In this document: piece by piece, positions 1 through 5,648 of the stretch
Position numbering within the stretch: position 1 is the stretch's first letter
How the letters are laid out: every line of letters starts with the position of its first letter
Assembly: GCA_011042035.1 (NCBI GenBank)
Contig: DQZA01000085.1
Location: 1-6,596, forward strand
Origin: Desulfobacteraceae bacterium
Lineage (GTDB): Bacteria > Desulfobacterota > DSM-4660 > Desulfatiglandales > Desulfatiglandaceae
Reading direction: 5' to 3'
DNA length: 6,596 nt
Position numbers and translations under genes: made by a program
Notes under the pieces: model-generated
Database searches by the model: none
What the model was told of the DNA's origin: nothing
Seen by the model: the letters and a program-made list of their open reading frames with translations, nothing else

Positions 1-37
1 GACTGCAAGGAGAAATCTTAGGATTTGTCCTGCCAGC

Positions 38-1351
38 TTAGGCCTCATGCCCCGTGCCAGATTTTCTCACCGGCTGGTTGAAGTAACCCAATTGAAGGTT
101 GGGGTGCGCAGATCTCAAAATTTCCGTCATCTTCCTCATTCCTACTGGCTCGGAGCCTGACGAAGGCATACATTCCAGATAATAGGCTGGATCAATATTC
201 AGATTTTTTAGATGCAGAAAGTTTAGGTCTGTTTCCTTTATGAGCCCGATAAGGGCCTCAATCTCTTCTTCCTGATCAGAGACTCCGGGGAAAACCAGAA
301 GATTTACCATGGTGTAGAGCCCATTCTTCCTGGCAATTTTTATGGATTCCACCACATCCTCGAAATCATATCCTCGCGGTCTATAATAGGCCCTGTAAAA
401 GTCAGATCTTGCACTATTGAGGCTTATTCGTATGGAATCAAGTCCGGCCTCTGCTATTGTTTCCACTGCCCCAGGCAGGCTCCCGTTGGTGTTCAGGTTA
501 ATTGTTCCTCTATTAGTTACGCTTCTTATCTCCGCTACGCTTTCGGCAATCAGCCTAGCCTCTGTCAGGGGCTCTCCCTCACACCCCTGTCCAAAACTTA
601 CTATGGCATCTTCAGCAACTTCGAGATGCCCAACAGCAATCTTTACTATCTCTTCCTTGGACGGGCAGAAATCCAGTCTATCATGTGAGGCATCAAACAA
701 CCCATCGGGTTGGGCCGACAGGCAGCCAAGACAAGCAGCATTGCACGCTCGGCTAACCGGTAAAGGGGCCTCCCATCTTCTCAGGAAGAGGTTCTTGGCT
801 GCAAAACAATGGTTATCGGTAGCACATCTCACAAGATGGCGCACCAAGGGACCGTCATGAACCTCTGACAGAAATGCCTCAATGGCCGGTAACAACTGCT
901 GATCATCGTAGTTTCTAGGGTCCCACCTTTCACAGTACTCGATTTGAAAACCCGCGGCCAGGTACCCATCTTCGGCAAATCCCACCGCAGTGTAGGACCA
1001 CATGGGTAAATAATACCTTTTTTCACTGTACTCGGCAGCTGGTAAGTGGGTTCTTACATACCCCGGCTCCAAGAACGCTGCCACAGCACAGGGCCTAAAC
1101 CTCTTTCCCCCTGCCTCGATGCTGTCAAGCACCACAAAGCGTCCGGTTTCTGGATCCATGCCAATGGGAAGGCAGCCTGGCAGGAAAAACAGTTTGCTAT
1201 ACTCTGGTAAAGGGATGAGGCAGGCGCCATCCACTGACACTATTCTTTCCCCAACCGCCCCCGCCATTCGCAGATAAGGGTGATCGTATATATTCCCCTG
1301 CTCGTCCGCGAAAACTAAATATGGTAATTTTGCAAGATCAGATATTTGCAT
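38..1351 (-). CDS. Radical SAM protein with long N-terminal extension, function unknown
   Basis: The 437-residue product carries a radical SAM cluster motif, CX3CX2C, at Cys203, Cys207 and Cys210, which should bind a [4Fe-4S] cluster and S-adenosylmethionine. Further barrel-like elements follow: an EGEP stretch near 258-261 in the position of the SAM-binding GGE motif, a strand with NTNGS near 287-291, and SIRISLNS near 306-313. The barrel spans roughly 197-425. The first 190 residues are not part of the core and contain extra cysteines (44, 60, 88, 140, 176, 182), including RCATDNHC just before the core; whether these bind metal is unknown. No signal peptide or membrane segment is seen, so it should be cytoplasmic. 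The ATG at 1351 is preceded by AAGG with an 8-nt gap, which supports this start. It is transcribed divergently from the kinase operon. The reaction and substrate cannot be told from sequence; the class is sure, the function is not. Confidence 0.9.
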   Translation of the reverse strand: MQISDLAKLPYLVFADEQGNIYDHPYLRMAGAVGERIVSVDGACLIPLPEYSKLFFLPGCLPIGMDPETGRFVVLDSIEAGGKRFRPCAVAAFLEPGYVRTHLPAAEYSEKRYYLPMWSYTAVGFAEDGYLAAGFQIEYCERWDPRNYDDQQLLPAIEAFLSEVHDGPLVRHLVRCATDNHCFAAKNLFLRRWEAPLPVSRACNAACLGCLSAQPDGLFDASHDRLDFCPSKEEIVKIAVGHLEVAEDAIVSFGQGCEGEPLTEARLIAESVAEIRSVTNRGTINLNTNGSLPGAVETIAEAGLDSIRISLNSARSDFYRAYYRPRGYDFEDVVESIKIARKNGLYTMVNLLVFPGVSDQEEEIEALIGLIKETDLNFLHLKNLNIDPAYYLECMPSSGSEPVGMRKMTEILRSAHPNLQLGYFNQPVRKSGTGHEA

Positions 1352-1398
1352 TCTCGTTACCTTGGTGTTGAGCCCTTGCCTTTTGTCCCCCGTCAGAC

Positions 1399-1427
1399 AG
1401 TATATTTTTTTGCTATCTCGTATTCAA
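1399..1427 (-). promoter_or_regulatory. Sigma-70-type promoter of the radical SAM gene
   Basis: On the minus strand TTGAAT (1427-1422) is followed after exactly 17 nt by TATACT (1404-1399). The spacer ends in a run of A. Both hexamers are close to the housekeeping consensus TTGACA/TATAAT. Transcription would begin near 1392, giving a leader of about 40 nt before the ATG at 1351. The match is seen in the sequence; activity is inferred. Confidence 0.6.
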
Positions 1428-1465
1428 CAAAGGAATCCATTTGCAACTACGCAAAAAAGGGATGG

Positions 1466-1495
1466 TTGACCTGGGGCCATTTTTAGGAATAAAAT
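1466..1495 (+). promoter_or_regulatory. Possible sigma-70-type promoter for the kinase-regulator operon
   Basis: TTGACC (1466-1471) and TAAAAT (1490-1495) are separated by 18 nt on the plus strand. The first hexamer overlaps the left end of the hairpin-rich repeat. Initiation near 1502 would give a leader of about 155 nt that includes all of the repeat's hairpins. The match is only fair and AT-rich DNA makes chance matches easy, so this is tentative. No sigma-54 promoter was found upstream of the kinase gene. Confidence 0.3.
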
Positions 1496-1638
1496 GAAAA
1501 AATGAACTTTCCCACTGCAAGCAGCGGGGTATCAATCGGAAACCATCTTAATCGCCCCAAGGGGCGGGGAATTAATCCGCCATAGGCAGATTAAACCCTC
1601 GTCCGCCTCTGACGGATTAAAAAATGAGCCAGGTCCCC
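1466..1638. repeat. MITE-like, hairpin-rich repeat with imperfect terminal inverted repeats
   Basis: The ends are imperfect inverted copies: GACCTGGGGCCATTTTT at 1468-1484 and AAAAATGAGCCAGGTC at 1620-1635 (one gap plus small differences). Between them lie consecutive hairpins: CCCACTGC-AA-GCAGCGGG (1511-1528, one mismatch), CGCCCC-AA-GGGGCG (1553-1566, perfect), TTAATCCGCC-ATA-GGCAGATTAA (1572-1594, one mismatch) and TCCGCC-TCT-GACGGA (1602-1616, one mismatch). TTAATCCG (1572-1579) can instead pair perfectly with CGGATTAA (1613-1620). There is no coding capacity. Such structure suits a small non-autonomous mobile repeat, perhaps mobilised in trans by a Y1-type transposase, but no transposase or clear target duplication is visible here. 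It occupies most of the gap upstream of the kinase gene and would lie in that gene's leader if the promoter at 1466-1495 is used. Confidence 0.5.
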
Positions 1639-1657
1639 TTCCCAAAGGTATTATAGA

Positions 1658-3097
1658 ATGCAGCACTCTTCTACAACAAACCGAAATAGAAAAAGGCCCT
1701 TCCGCCTGGTCAAATTCTTTGCTTATGCCAGCTTCGCAGTCCTCTTGGCTTTCAGCTTCCCCTTTTCAGTAATCGTCGCCCAAAAGGCCAAAGACATGCT
1801 ATTAAAAAGCCACGAAAATTATGCCCTGCTACTTGGCCAAAACCTTAACCACCAGGTGTTTCAAAACTTCGTCATACCTGTCGTGAGCCGTTACGGCAAA
1901 ATTAAGTTGCGTGAAAAAGAGCAGTATGAGTTGATGGATCGCGTTGTGAGAAATACGGTCCACGGCTATAATGTGGATCTTGTAAATATATATGACATAG
2001 GCAAGGGCGTGATTGCTTACAGCACTGACCCAAGGCTTCTGGGGAAAAAGGTCACCAAAAGCCTTGGATACAACAAAGCGGTAAAGGGTGAAAACAGCTC
2101 GGGACTCATTTCTGGAAAAAGGGATCTTTGGGGCCTCGGAATTGAGTTAATTGGTGCTGAGAAAAAACTTCGTACTTACATTCCTTTTAAGGGAATTGAT
2201 CCTTATGCAGGGGAAACTCCTTATATCTTGGGAGTCTTTGAGATAATTCAGGATTTAACAAAGCCTTACCAGTCCATCATCAAATTCCAGTACACCATTT
2301 TTGGTCTGTCCCTGGTCATAATGGGCCTTATATTTCTCGCCCTTCTTCTCATTGTACATAAGGCAGAAAAGACAATAGAAGAAAGAGCTCGAGAGCAAAG
2401 GGAACTCGAAGCTCAATTGCACCAGGCGGAGCGATTGGCGGCCTTGGGTCAGATGGTAGCCGGCGTTTCTCACGAGATTCGTAACCCCTTGGGCATTATT
2501 CGAAGCACTGCTGAATTGTTGGGAGGTCTACCCCATGCTGACGAGACCCAGAGAAAACTTTCAGCAGTAATAGTCGAGGAGTCTAGCAGACTCAACAATA
2601 TAGTGACAGAGTTCCTGGACTTCGCAAGACCACAAAAGCCCAGCATTCGAGAATGTTATTTGAGTGAGATTATTCAAAAAAACCTCAATTTCCTGGAACC
2701 TGAGCTGAAAAAATCACATGTACAGGTCAAAGAGAACCTGGATGGAAGAAATTATCCCCTCAGGGCCGATCCAGAGATGCTTTACCGGGCTTTTTTGAAT
2801 ATATTTATAAACGCAATCCATTCGGTTTCAGAAAACGGTCTTATTCAGGTAACTGGTAGCGAAAACAAGGATAGGTATGTCATAAGTATCCGCGACAATG
2901 GTTGCGGCATCAGTAAGGAAGACCTCAATAAGGTTTTTAATCCATTTTTCACCACAAAGGAAAGGGGCACAGGACTAGGGCTTTCTATAGTCAGAAAGAT
3001 AATAGAAATCCACGCGGGCACCATTTCCATAGAAAGCGAACCAGGACAGGGCACTACCGTCACGGTGACCCTTCCCAAACAAGGGCCTTTAACATAA
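1658..3097 (+). CDS. Membrane sensor histidine kinase with Cache-like periplasmic domain
   Basis: This 479-residue protein has a first membrane helix at about 17-41 and a second at about 213-234. They enclose an extracytoplasmic sensor region of about 170 residues whose YSTDPRLLGKKV (121-132) resembles Cache domains. A charged linker, probably coiled coil (235-262), leads to the dimerisation/phosphoacceptor domain, SHEIRNPLG, with the phosphorylated histidine at His272. The ATP-binding domain follows, with the N box near 381-389 (Asn385), DNGCGIS (413-419), NPFFTTKE (428-435) and GTGLGLSI (437-444). All catalytic motifs are intact, so it should autophosphorylate and pass phosphate to the regulator encoded 15 bp downstream. 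The ATG at 1658 has AAAGG about 9 nt upstream, and a basic N-terminus precedes the first helix, both supporting this start. The signal sensed is unknown; Cache domains usually bind small molecules. Layout is like ZraS/AtoS-type kinases, but orthology is not claimed. Confidence 0.93.
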   Translation: MQHSSTTNRNRKRPFRLVKFFAYASFAVLLAFSFPFSVIVAQKAKDMLLKSHENYALLLGQNLNHQVFQNFVIPVVSRYGKIKLREKEQYELMDRVVRNTVHGYNVDLVNIYDIGKGVIAYSTDPRLLGKKVTKSLGYNKAVKGENSSGLISGKRDLWGLGIELIGAEKKLRTYIPFKGIDPYAGETPYILGVFEIIQDLTKPYQSIIKFQYTIFGLSLVIMGLIFLALLLIVHKAEKTIEERAREQRELEAQLHQAERLAALGQMVAGVSHEIRNPLGIIRSTAELLGGLPHADETQRKLSAVIVEESSRLNNIVTEFLDFARPQKPSIRECYLSEIIQKNLNFLEPELKKSHVQVKENLDGRNYPLRADPEMLYRAFLNIFINAIHSVSENGLIQVTGSENKDRYVISIRDNGCGISKEDLNKVFNPFFTTKERGTGLGLSIVRKIIEIHAGTISIESEPGQGTTVTVTLPKQGPLT

Positions 3098-3112
3098 TCG
3101 GAGCTAGCAGTA

Positions 3113-4477
3113 ATGGAGACCATCCTAATCGTGGACGACGAAAAAAACTACCTTCTTGTTCTTGAAGCCCTTCTCGCGCCGGAAGGCTATGAGATAATTA
3201 CCACTGATAAAGCTGAGAAGGCCTTGAACATAATAAAAGATTCTGACCTCGACCTCGTGATTACTGATATGAAGATGCCCGGCATGAGTGGTATGGAGTT
3301 ATTAGAGGCCACCAAAAGGATCAACCCTGATCTTCCTGTTATAATGATGACGGCCTATGGCACTATCGAAATGGCAGTAGAGGCTATGAAAAAGAGGGCC
3401 TATGATTATATTACCAAGCCATTTCAAAATGAAGAACTTAAGCTGACCGTAAAGAAGGCCCTCGAAAACTACCGGCTTATCAAAGAAAACCGGCTTCTTC
3501 GAAAGGCCCTTTCAGACAGATTTCGTTACGGGAGCATTGTTGGGAAGAGCAAGCCCATGTTGAGGATCTATGACCTGATTCAAAAGGTGGCTGATTCAAA
3601 GGCCTCTATACTGATAAGCGGCCCTTCGGGGACCGGCAAGGAACTGATAGCCAAGGCCATACACTTTTCGGGCCCACGTAAGGATGGTCCCTTTATTTCC
3701 GTAAACTGCGGCGCCCTAACAGAGACTTTGTTGGAAAGTGAATTGTTTGGGCACGAAAAGGGCGCCTTCACCGGCGCCATTGCCATGAAAAAGGGTAGGT
3801 TTGAACTAGCAGATGGGGGCACCCTTTTCCTAGATGAAGTTGGTGACATGCCTCCATCACTGCAGGTAAAGCTACTGCGTGTGTTGCAGGAAATGGAATT
3901 CGAAAGGGTTGGGGGAACAAAGACCATTAAGGTAGATGTGAGAATTATCTCTGCCTCCAATAGAAATATTAAGGAAGACGTGGCTGAGGGCTTGTTCCGC
4001 GAAGATCTTTTCTACAGGCTACATGTAATCCAGATTGAAGTCCCCCCCCTGCGGGAAAGACGAGACGATATACCGTTGCTGGTAAAGCATTTCGTGGACA
4101 AATACACGAAAGATAATCAAAACAAGCAGGTGGAACTTCATCCTGATGTGTGGAAGGCCTTTTACAACTATAGTTGGCCGGGAAACGTGCGTGAGCTGGA
4201 GAATGTTATCGAACGAGCCGTGGTGCTCAGCAGTGGAGGAATTATCACCGTGGAAGACCTTCCTGAGGAGCTTACCAATGCCCAGGTGGAATTGGAAGCA
4301 GAAAGATTTGTGCCTCCAGGGATGCCCCTTCCTCAAGCCCTTGAAAAAATAGAGGAAAGATTGATACGCAGAGCACTTTCAGAATGCAACAATGTTCAGG
4401 CCCATGCGGCTGCTAAGCTGGGAATCACCAAAAGCCTGATGCAACACAAAATGAAGAAATATAGTATTGTCATATAA
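3113..4477 (+). CDS. Sigma-54-dependent response regulator, NtrC family
   Basis: The 454-residue protein has the three domains of an NtrC-type activator. The receiver (1-120) has acidic residues Asp8/Asp9, phosphorylation site Asp52, Thr80 and Lys102. The AAA+ domain (about 140-370) has Walker A GPSGTGKE (170-177), the sigma-54-contacting GAFTGA loop (217-222), Walker B GTLFLDE (236-242), the arginine-finger region LFREDLFYRL (294-303) and WPGNVREL (355-362). A Fis-type helix-turn-helix sits at about 425-450. All key residues are present, so it should hydrolyse ATP and open sigma-54 promoters when phosphorylated by the upstream kinase. The ATG at 3113 has GGAG 9 nt upstream and lies 15 bp behind the kinase stop, so the two genes are cotranscribed. 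Just downstream lie paired inverted-repeat sites and a sigma-54 promoter, the most obvious candidate target. No terminator is seen directly after the stop codon. Confidence 0.96.
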   Translation: METILIVDDEKNYLLVLEALLAPEGYEIITTDKAEKALNIIKDSDLDLVITDMKMPGMSGMELLEATKRINPDLPVIMMTAYGTIEMAVEAMKKRAYDYITKPFQNEELKLTVKKALENYRLIKENRLLRKALSDRFRYGSIVGKSKPMLRIYDLIQKVADSKASILISGPSGTGKELIAKAIHFSGPRKDGPFISVNCGALTETLLESELFGHEKGAFTGAIAMKKGRFELADGGTLFLDEVGDMPPSLQVKLLRVLQEMEFERVGGTKTIKVDVRIISASNRNIKEDVAEGLFREDLFYRLHVIQIEVPPLRERRDDIPLLVKHFVDKYTKDNQNKQVELHPDVWKAFYNYSWPGNVRELENVIERAVVLSSGGIITVEDLPEELTNAQVELEAERFVPPGMPLPQALEKIEERLIRRALSECNNVQAHAAAKLGITKSLMQHKMKKYSIVI

Positions 4478-4495
4478 GGTTAAATTTTTTGTACC
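4478..4495. promoter_or_regulatory. Candidate activator binding site 1 (imperfect)
   Basis: GGTTAAATTTTTTGTACC starts immediately after the regulator's TAA stop. It has the same 18-bp frame as site 2 (4556-4573): GGT at the left and TTTTGTACC at the right, followed in both by GACT. The right half is identical to site 2; the left half matches the expected GGTACAA at 5 of 7 positions. It would lie about 200-220 bp upstream of the predicted sigma-54 start, within the usual enhancer range. Binding by the adjacent regulator is inferred. Confidence 0.45.
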
Positions 4496-4554
4496 GACTT
4501 TTAATTAATTATATCAGCCAGTTAATTAGCCGATGCTACTAGCACAGCTTCAAC

Positions 4555-4574
4555 CGGTACAACATTTTGTACCG
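4555..4574. promoter_or_regulatory. Candidate activator binding site 2 (perfect inverted repeat)
   Basis: CGGTACAACATTTTGTACCG is a perfect 8-bp inverted repeat around the 4-nt centre CATT. Together with site 1 it forms a pair set 78 bp apart, with a 13-nt direct repeat TTTTGTACCGACT (4487-4499 and 4565-4577). It is centred about 131 bp upstream of the predicted sigma-54 start, a typical place for a dimer of an NtrC-family activator. I infer that it is bound by the regulator encoded just upstream. Confidence 0.55.
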
Positions 4575-4629
4575 ACTCAATTCTTCTGCATATGCAAGAA
4601 ATATCTTGGCCCAGATTTATTCTCCGTTA

Positions 4630-4642
4630 TTTCAATAGGTTA
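4630..4642 (+). promoter_or_regulatory. Possible IHF site between enhancer sites and sigma-54 promoter
   Basis: TTTCAATAGGTTA matches the IHF consensus WATCAANNNNTTR at every specified position but one. It lies in AT-rich DNA between the inverted repeat at 4555-4574 and the -24 element at 4671, where IHF bends DNA in many sigma-54 systems. The consensus is loose, so chance occurrence is quite possible. Confidence 0.3.
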
Positions 4643-4668
4643 GCAATAAAAGAGAATCTTGCCCCCAC

Positions 4669-4686
4669 TTGGCAGGCATCTTGCAT
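4669..4686 (+). promoter_or_regulatory. Sigma-54 (-24/-12) promoter pointing toward the era 3' end
   Basis: TTGGCAGGCATCTTGCAT matches the sigma-54 consensus TGGCAC-N5-TTGCW at all positions except the last C of the first block. The invariant GG is at 4671-4672 and GC at 4683-4684, with the required 12-bp offset. Transcription should start near 4696. It needs an activator, and the gene for one ends about 190 bp upstream. No protein gene lies downstream on this strand inside the window, since era is convergent and its stop codon lies only about 70 bp past the start site. Confidence 0.75.
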
Positions 4687-4695
4687 ATTCAGATA

Positions 4696-4766
4696 GACAA
4701 CAAAGAAACTATTACTCTTTTCTCCTAAGCAGGAAAGCCGCTCAATGAGCGGCTTTCCTGCTTCTA
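4696..4766 (+). ncRNA. Candidate sigma-54-dependent small RNA
   Basis: The predicted transcript begins about 12 nt after the -12 element and runs some 70 nt to the end of the large hairpin. It starts with an A-rich, apparently unpaired segment (4696-4714), then a CU-rich stretch CTCTTTTCTCCT (4715-4726) whose CTCCT is complementary to Shine-Dalgarno sequences, then the perfect hairpin at 4727-4763. That makes a plausible antisense regulator of translation. The layout of sigma-54 activator, enhancer sites, sigma-54 promoter and short hairpin-ended RNA parallels LuxO and its adjacent Qrr RNA; I claim no sequence homology. The only ORF starting inside it is 12 codons (4745-4783). The weak point is the 3' end: the hairpin is followed by CTAG rather than a run of T, so the transcript may extend antisense into era. 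Its existence is inferred from the promoter and hairpin. Confidence 0.45.
4727..4763. terminator. Perfect 18-bp hairpin, probable bidirectional terminator
   Basis: The arm AAGCAGGAAAGCCGCTCA (4727-4744) is exactly complementary to 4746-4763, with one central base at 4745; in RNA the loop would be at least 3 nt. The GC-rich core GCCGCTCA/TGAGCGGC is flanked by AGGAAA and TTTCCT, so in both directions a GC stem is followed by a T-rich segment (TTTCCTGCTT), which is how many bidirectional terminators between convergent genes look. It abuts the era stop codon at 4764-4766. No pure T run follows the full hairpin on either strand, so efficiency is uncertain. Confidence 0.6.
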
Positions 4767-5648
4767 GTACCCGAGGCGCCTGAGAGACCTAGGGTCTTTG
4801 CTCCAGTTTTTTTCAACCCTTACCCTCAGATCAAGGAAAACCCTGACTCCGAACCTGGCCTCTATCTCCTCCCGAGCCGCCACTCCTATCTTTTTTATCA
4901 TAGCACCCTTCTTCCCTATTACAATGCCCTTTTGTGATTCAGTCTCCACGTGTATCCGTGCGGCTATTGACATCAAATTTTTGTCGGGATCCTCAGTAAT
5001 GAAATCCACGGTGACTGCACATGAGTAAGGCAACTCCTTTCTGGTAAACAGGTATATCTTCTCCCTTATAACCTCTGAAACCAGGAATTCTTCGGACTGG
5101 GCGGTTTCCGTATCTTCGGGAAAAAGTTGGGGCCCCGGCTGAAGGAGCCTTCTCAATTCCTCCATGAGATCAGGCAAATTTGTCCCCTTGAGGGCTGAAA
5201 TGGGAACTACGGCTTCAAAATCGTATTCTTTTCTTGCCCGATCTATGGCTGGCAAAAGGACATGTTTCTTGATCTTATCAATCTTATTGATTGCAAGCAC
5301 AGCAGGCTTTGAGACCTTCCTCAAGGCGTTTATTACCGGCAAGGTCTCCGTCCAAGCATTTTCCGAGGCCTCCGTCATCACAAGTACAATATCCACTTCC
5401 CTCAATGCAGCCTTGGCCGACTCCACCATGCTCTTGTGAAGCGAAGTGTAGGTCTTATGAATACCCGGGGTGTCCATGAACACCATTTGATAGTCCTTTG
5501 CCGTGTATATTCCAGTTATGCGGTTTCTGGTTGTTTGGGGCTTTGCCGTAACAATGGCCACCTTTTTGCCCAGAATGCTGTTTAGGAGGGTTGATTTACC
5601 TACGTTGGGTGGCCCAACAATGGCTATGAATCCGGATCGATATGTCAT
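4764..5648 (-). CDS. era: GTPase Era, ribosome small-subunit assembly factor
   Basis: Era is a GTPase that binds the 3' end of 16S rRNA and helps mature the 30S subunit. The 294-residue length is normal for the family. GTPase motifs are complete: G1 GPPNVGKS (12-19), G2 within QTTRN (38-42), G3 DTPG (59-62), G4 NKID (121-124) and G5 SAL (151-153). The C-terminal KH RNA-binding domain has GIVIGKKG (241-248), and the protein ends with the typical VEKNWSKDPRSLRRLGY. The ATG at 5648 overlaps the stop of the upstream Elp3-like gene (ATGA, 5648-5645), which indicates translational coupling; GGTGAG lies about 7 nt upstream as a weak ribosome site. The stop codon directly abuts the hairpin at 4727-4763. 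The protein is cytoplasmic or loosely membrane-associated. Nothing in the sequence suggests an unusual Era. Confidence 0.98.
   Translation of the reverse strand: MTYRSGFIAIVGPPNVGKSTLLNSILGKKVAIVTAKPQTTRNRITGIYTAKDYQMVFMDTPGIHKTYTSLHKSMVESAKAALREVDIVLVMTEASENAWTETLPVINALRKVSKPAVLAINKIDKIKKHVLLPAIDRARKEYDFEAVVPISALKGTNLPDLMEELRRLLQPGPQLFPEDTETAQSEEFLVSEVIREKIYLFTRKELPYSCAVTVDFITEDPDKNLMSIAARIHVETESQKGIVIGKKGAMIKKIGVAAREEIEARFGVRVFLDLRVRVEKNWSKDPRSLRRLGY

Noticed and set aside
8..15. AGGAGAAA on the plus strand, complementary to TTTCTCCT of the putative sRNA
   Set aside because: No plus-strand start codon or gene follows it and the adjacent gene is on the minus strand, so it is probably chance. 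Nothing else identifiable is in 1-37.
417..860. 147-codon plus-strand ORF opposite the radical SAM gene
   Set aside because: It lies wholly antisense to conserved radical SAM coding sequence and shows low-complexity Ser/Leu/Ala content typical of a shadow frame.
1466..1638. Hairpin series as a CRISPR array or known riboswitch
   Set aside because: The units are not regularly spaced direct repeats with unique spacers, and no known riboswitch core is recognisable.
4485..4490. Run of six T after the regulator stop as a possible intrinsic terminator
   Set aside because: No stem-loop precedes it, so it does not form a rho-independent terminator; it is better explained as part of the candidate binding site.
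4587..4596. Palindrome TGCATATGCA near the candidate enhancer sites
   Set aside because: Only 10 bp, single copy, flanks not symmetric; unrelated to the GGTACAA/TTGTACC motif. Likely chance in AT-rich DNA.
4533..4643. 36-codon plus-strand ORF between regulator and sigma-54 promoter (starts MLLAQLQPV)
   Set aside because: No ribosome binding site precedes the ATG, it runs across the inverted-repeat site, and its composition is not gene-like. It also ends before the sigma-54 promoter, so that promoter would not express it.
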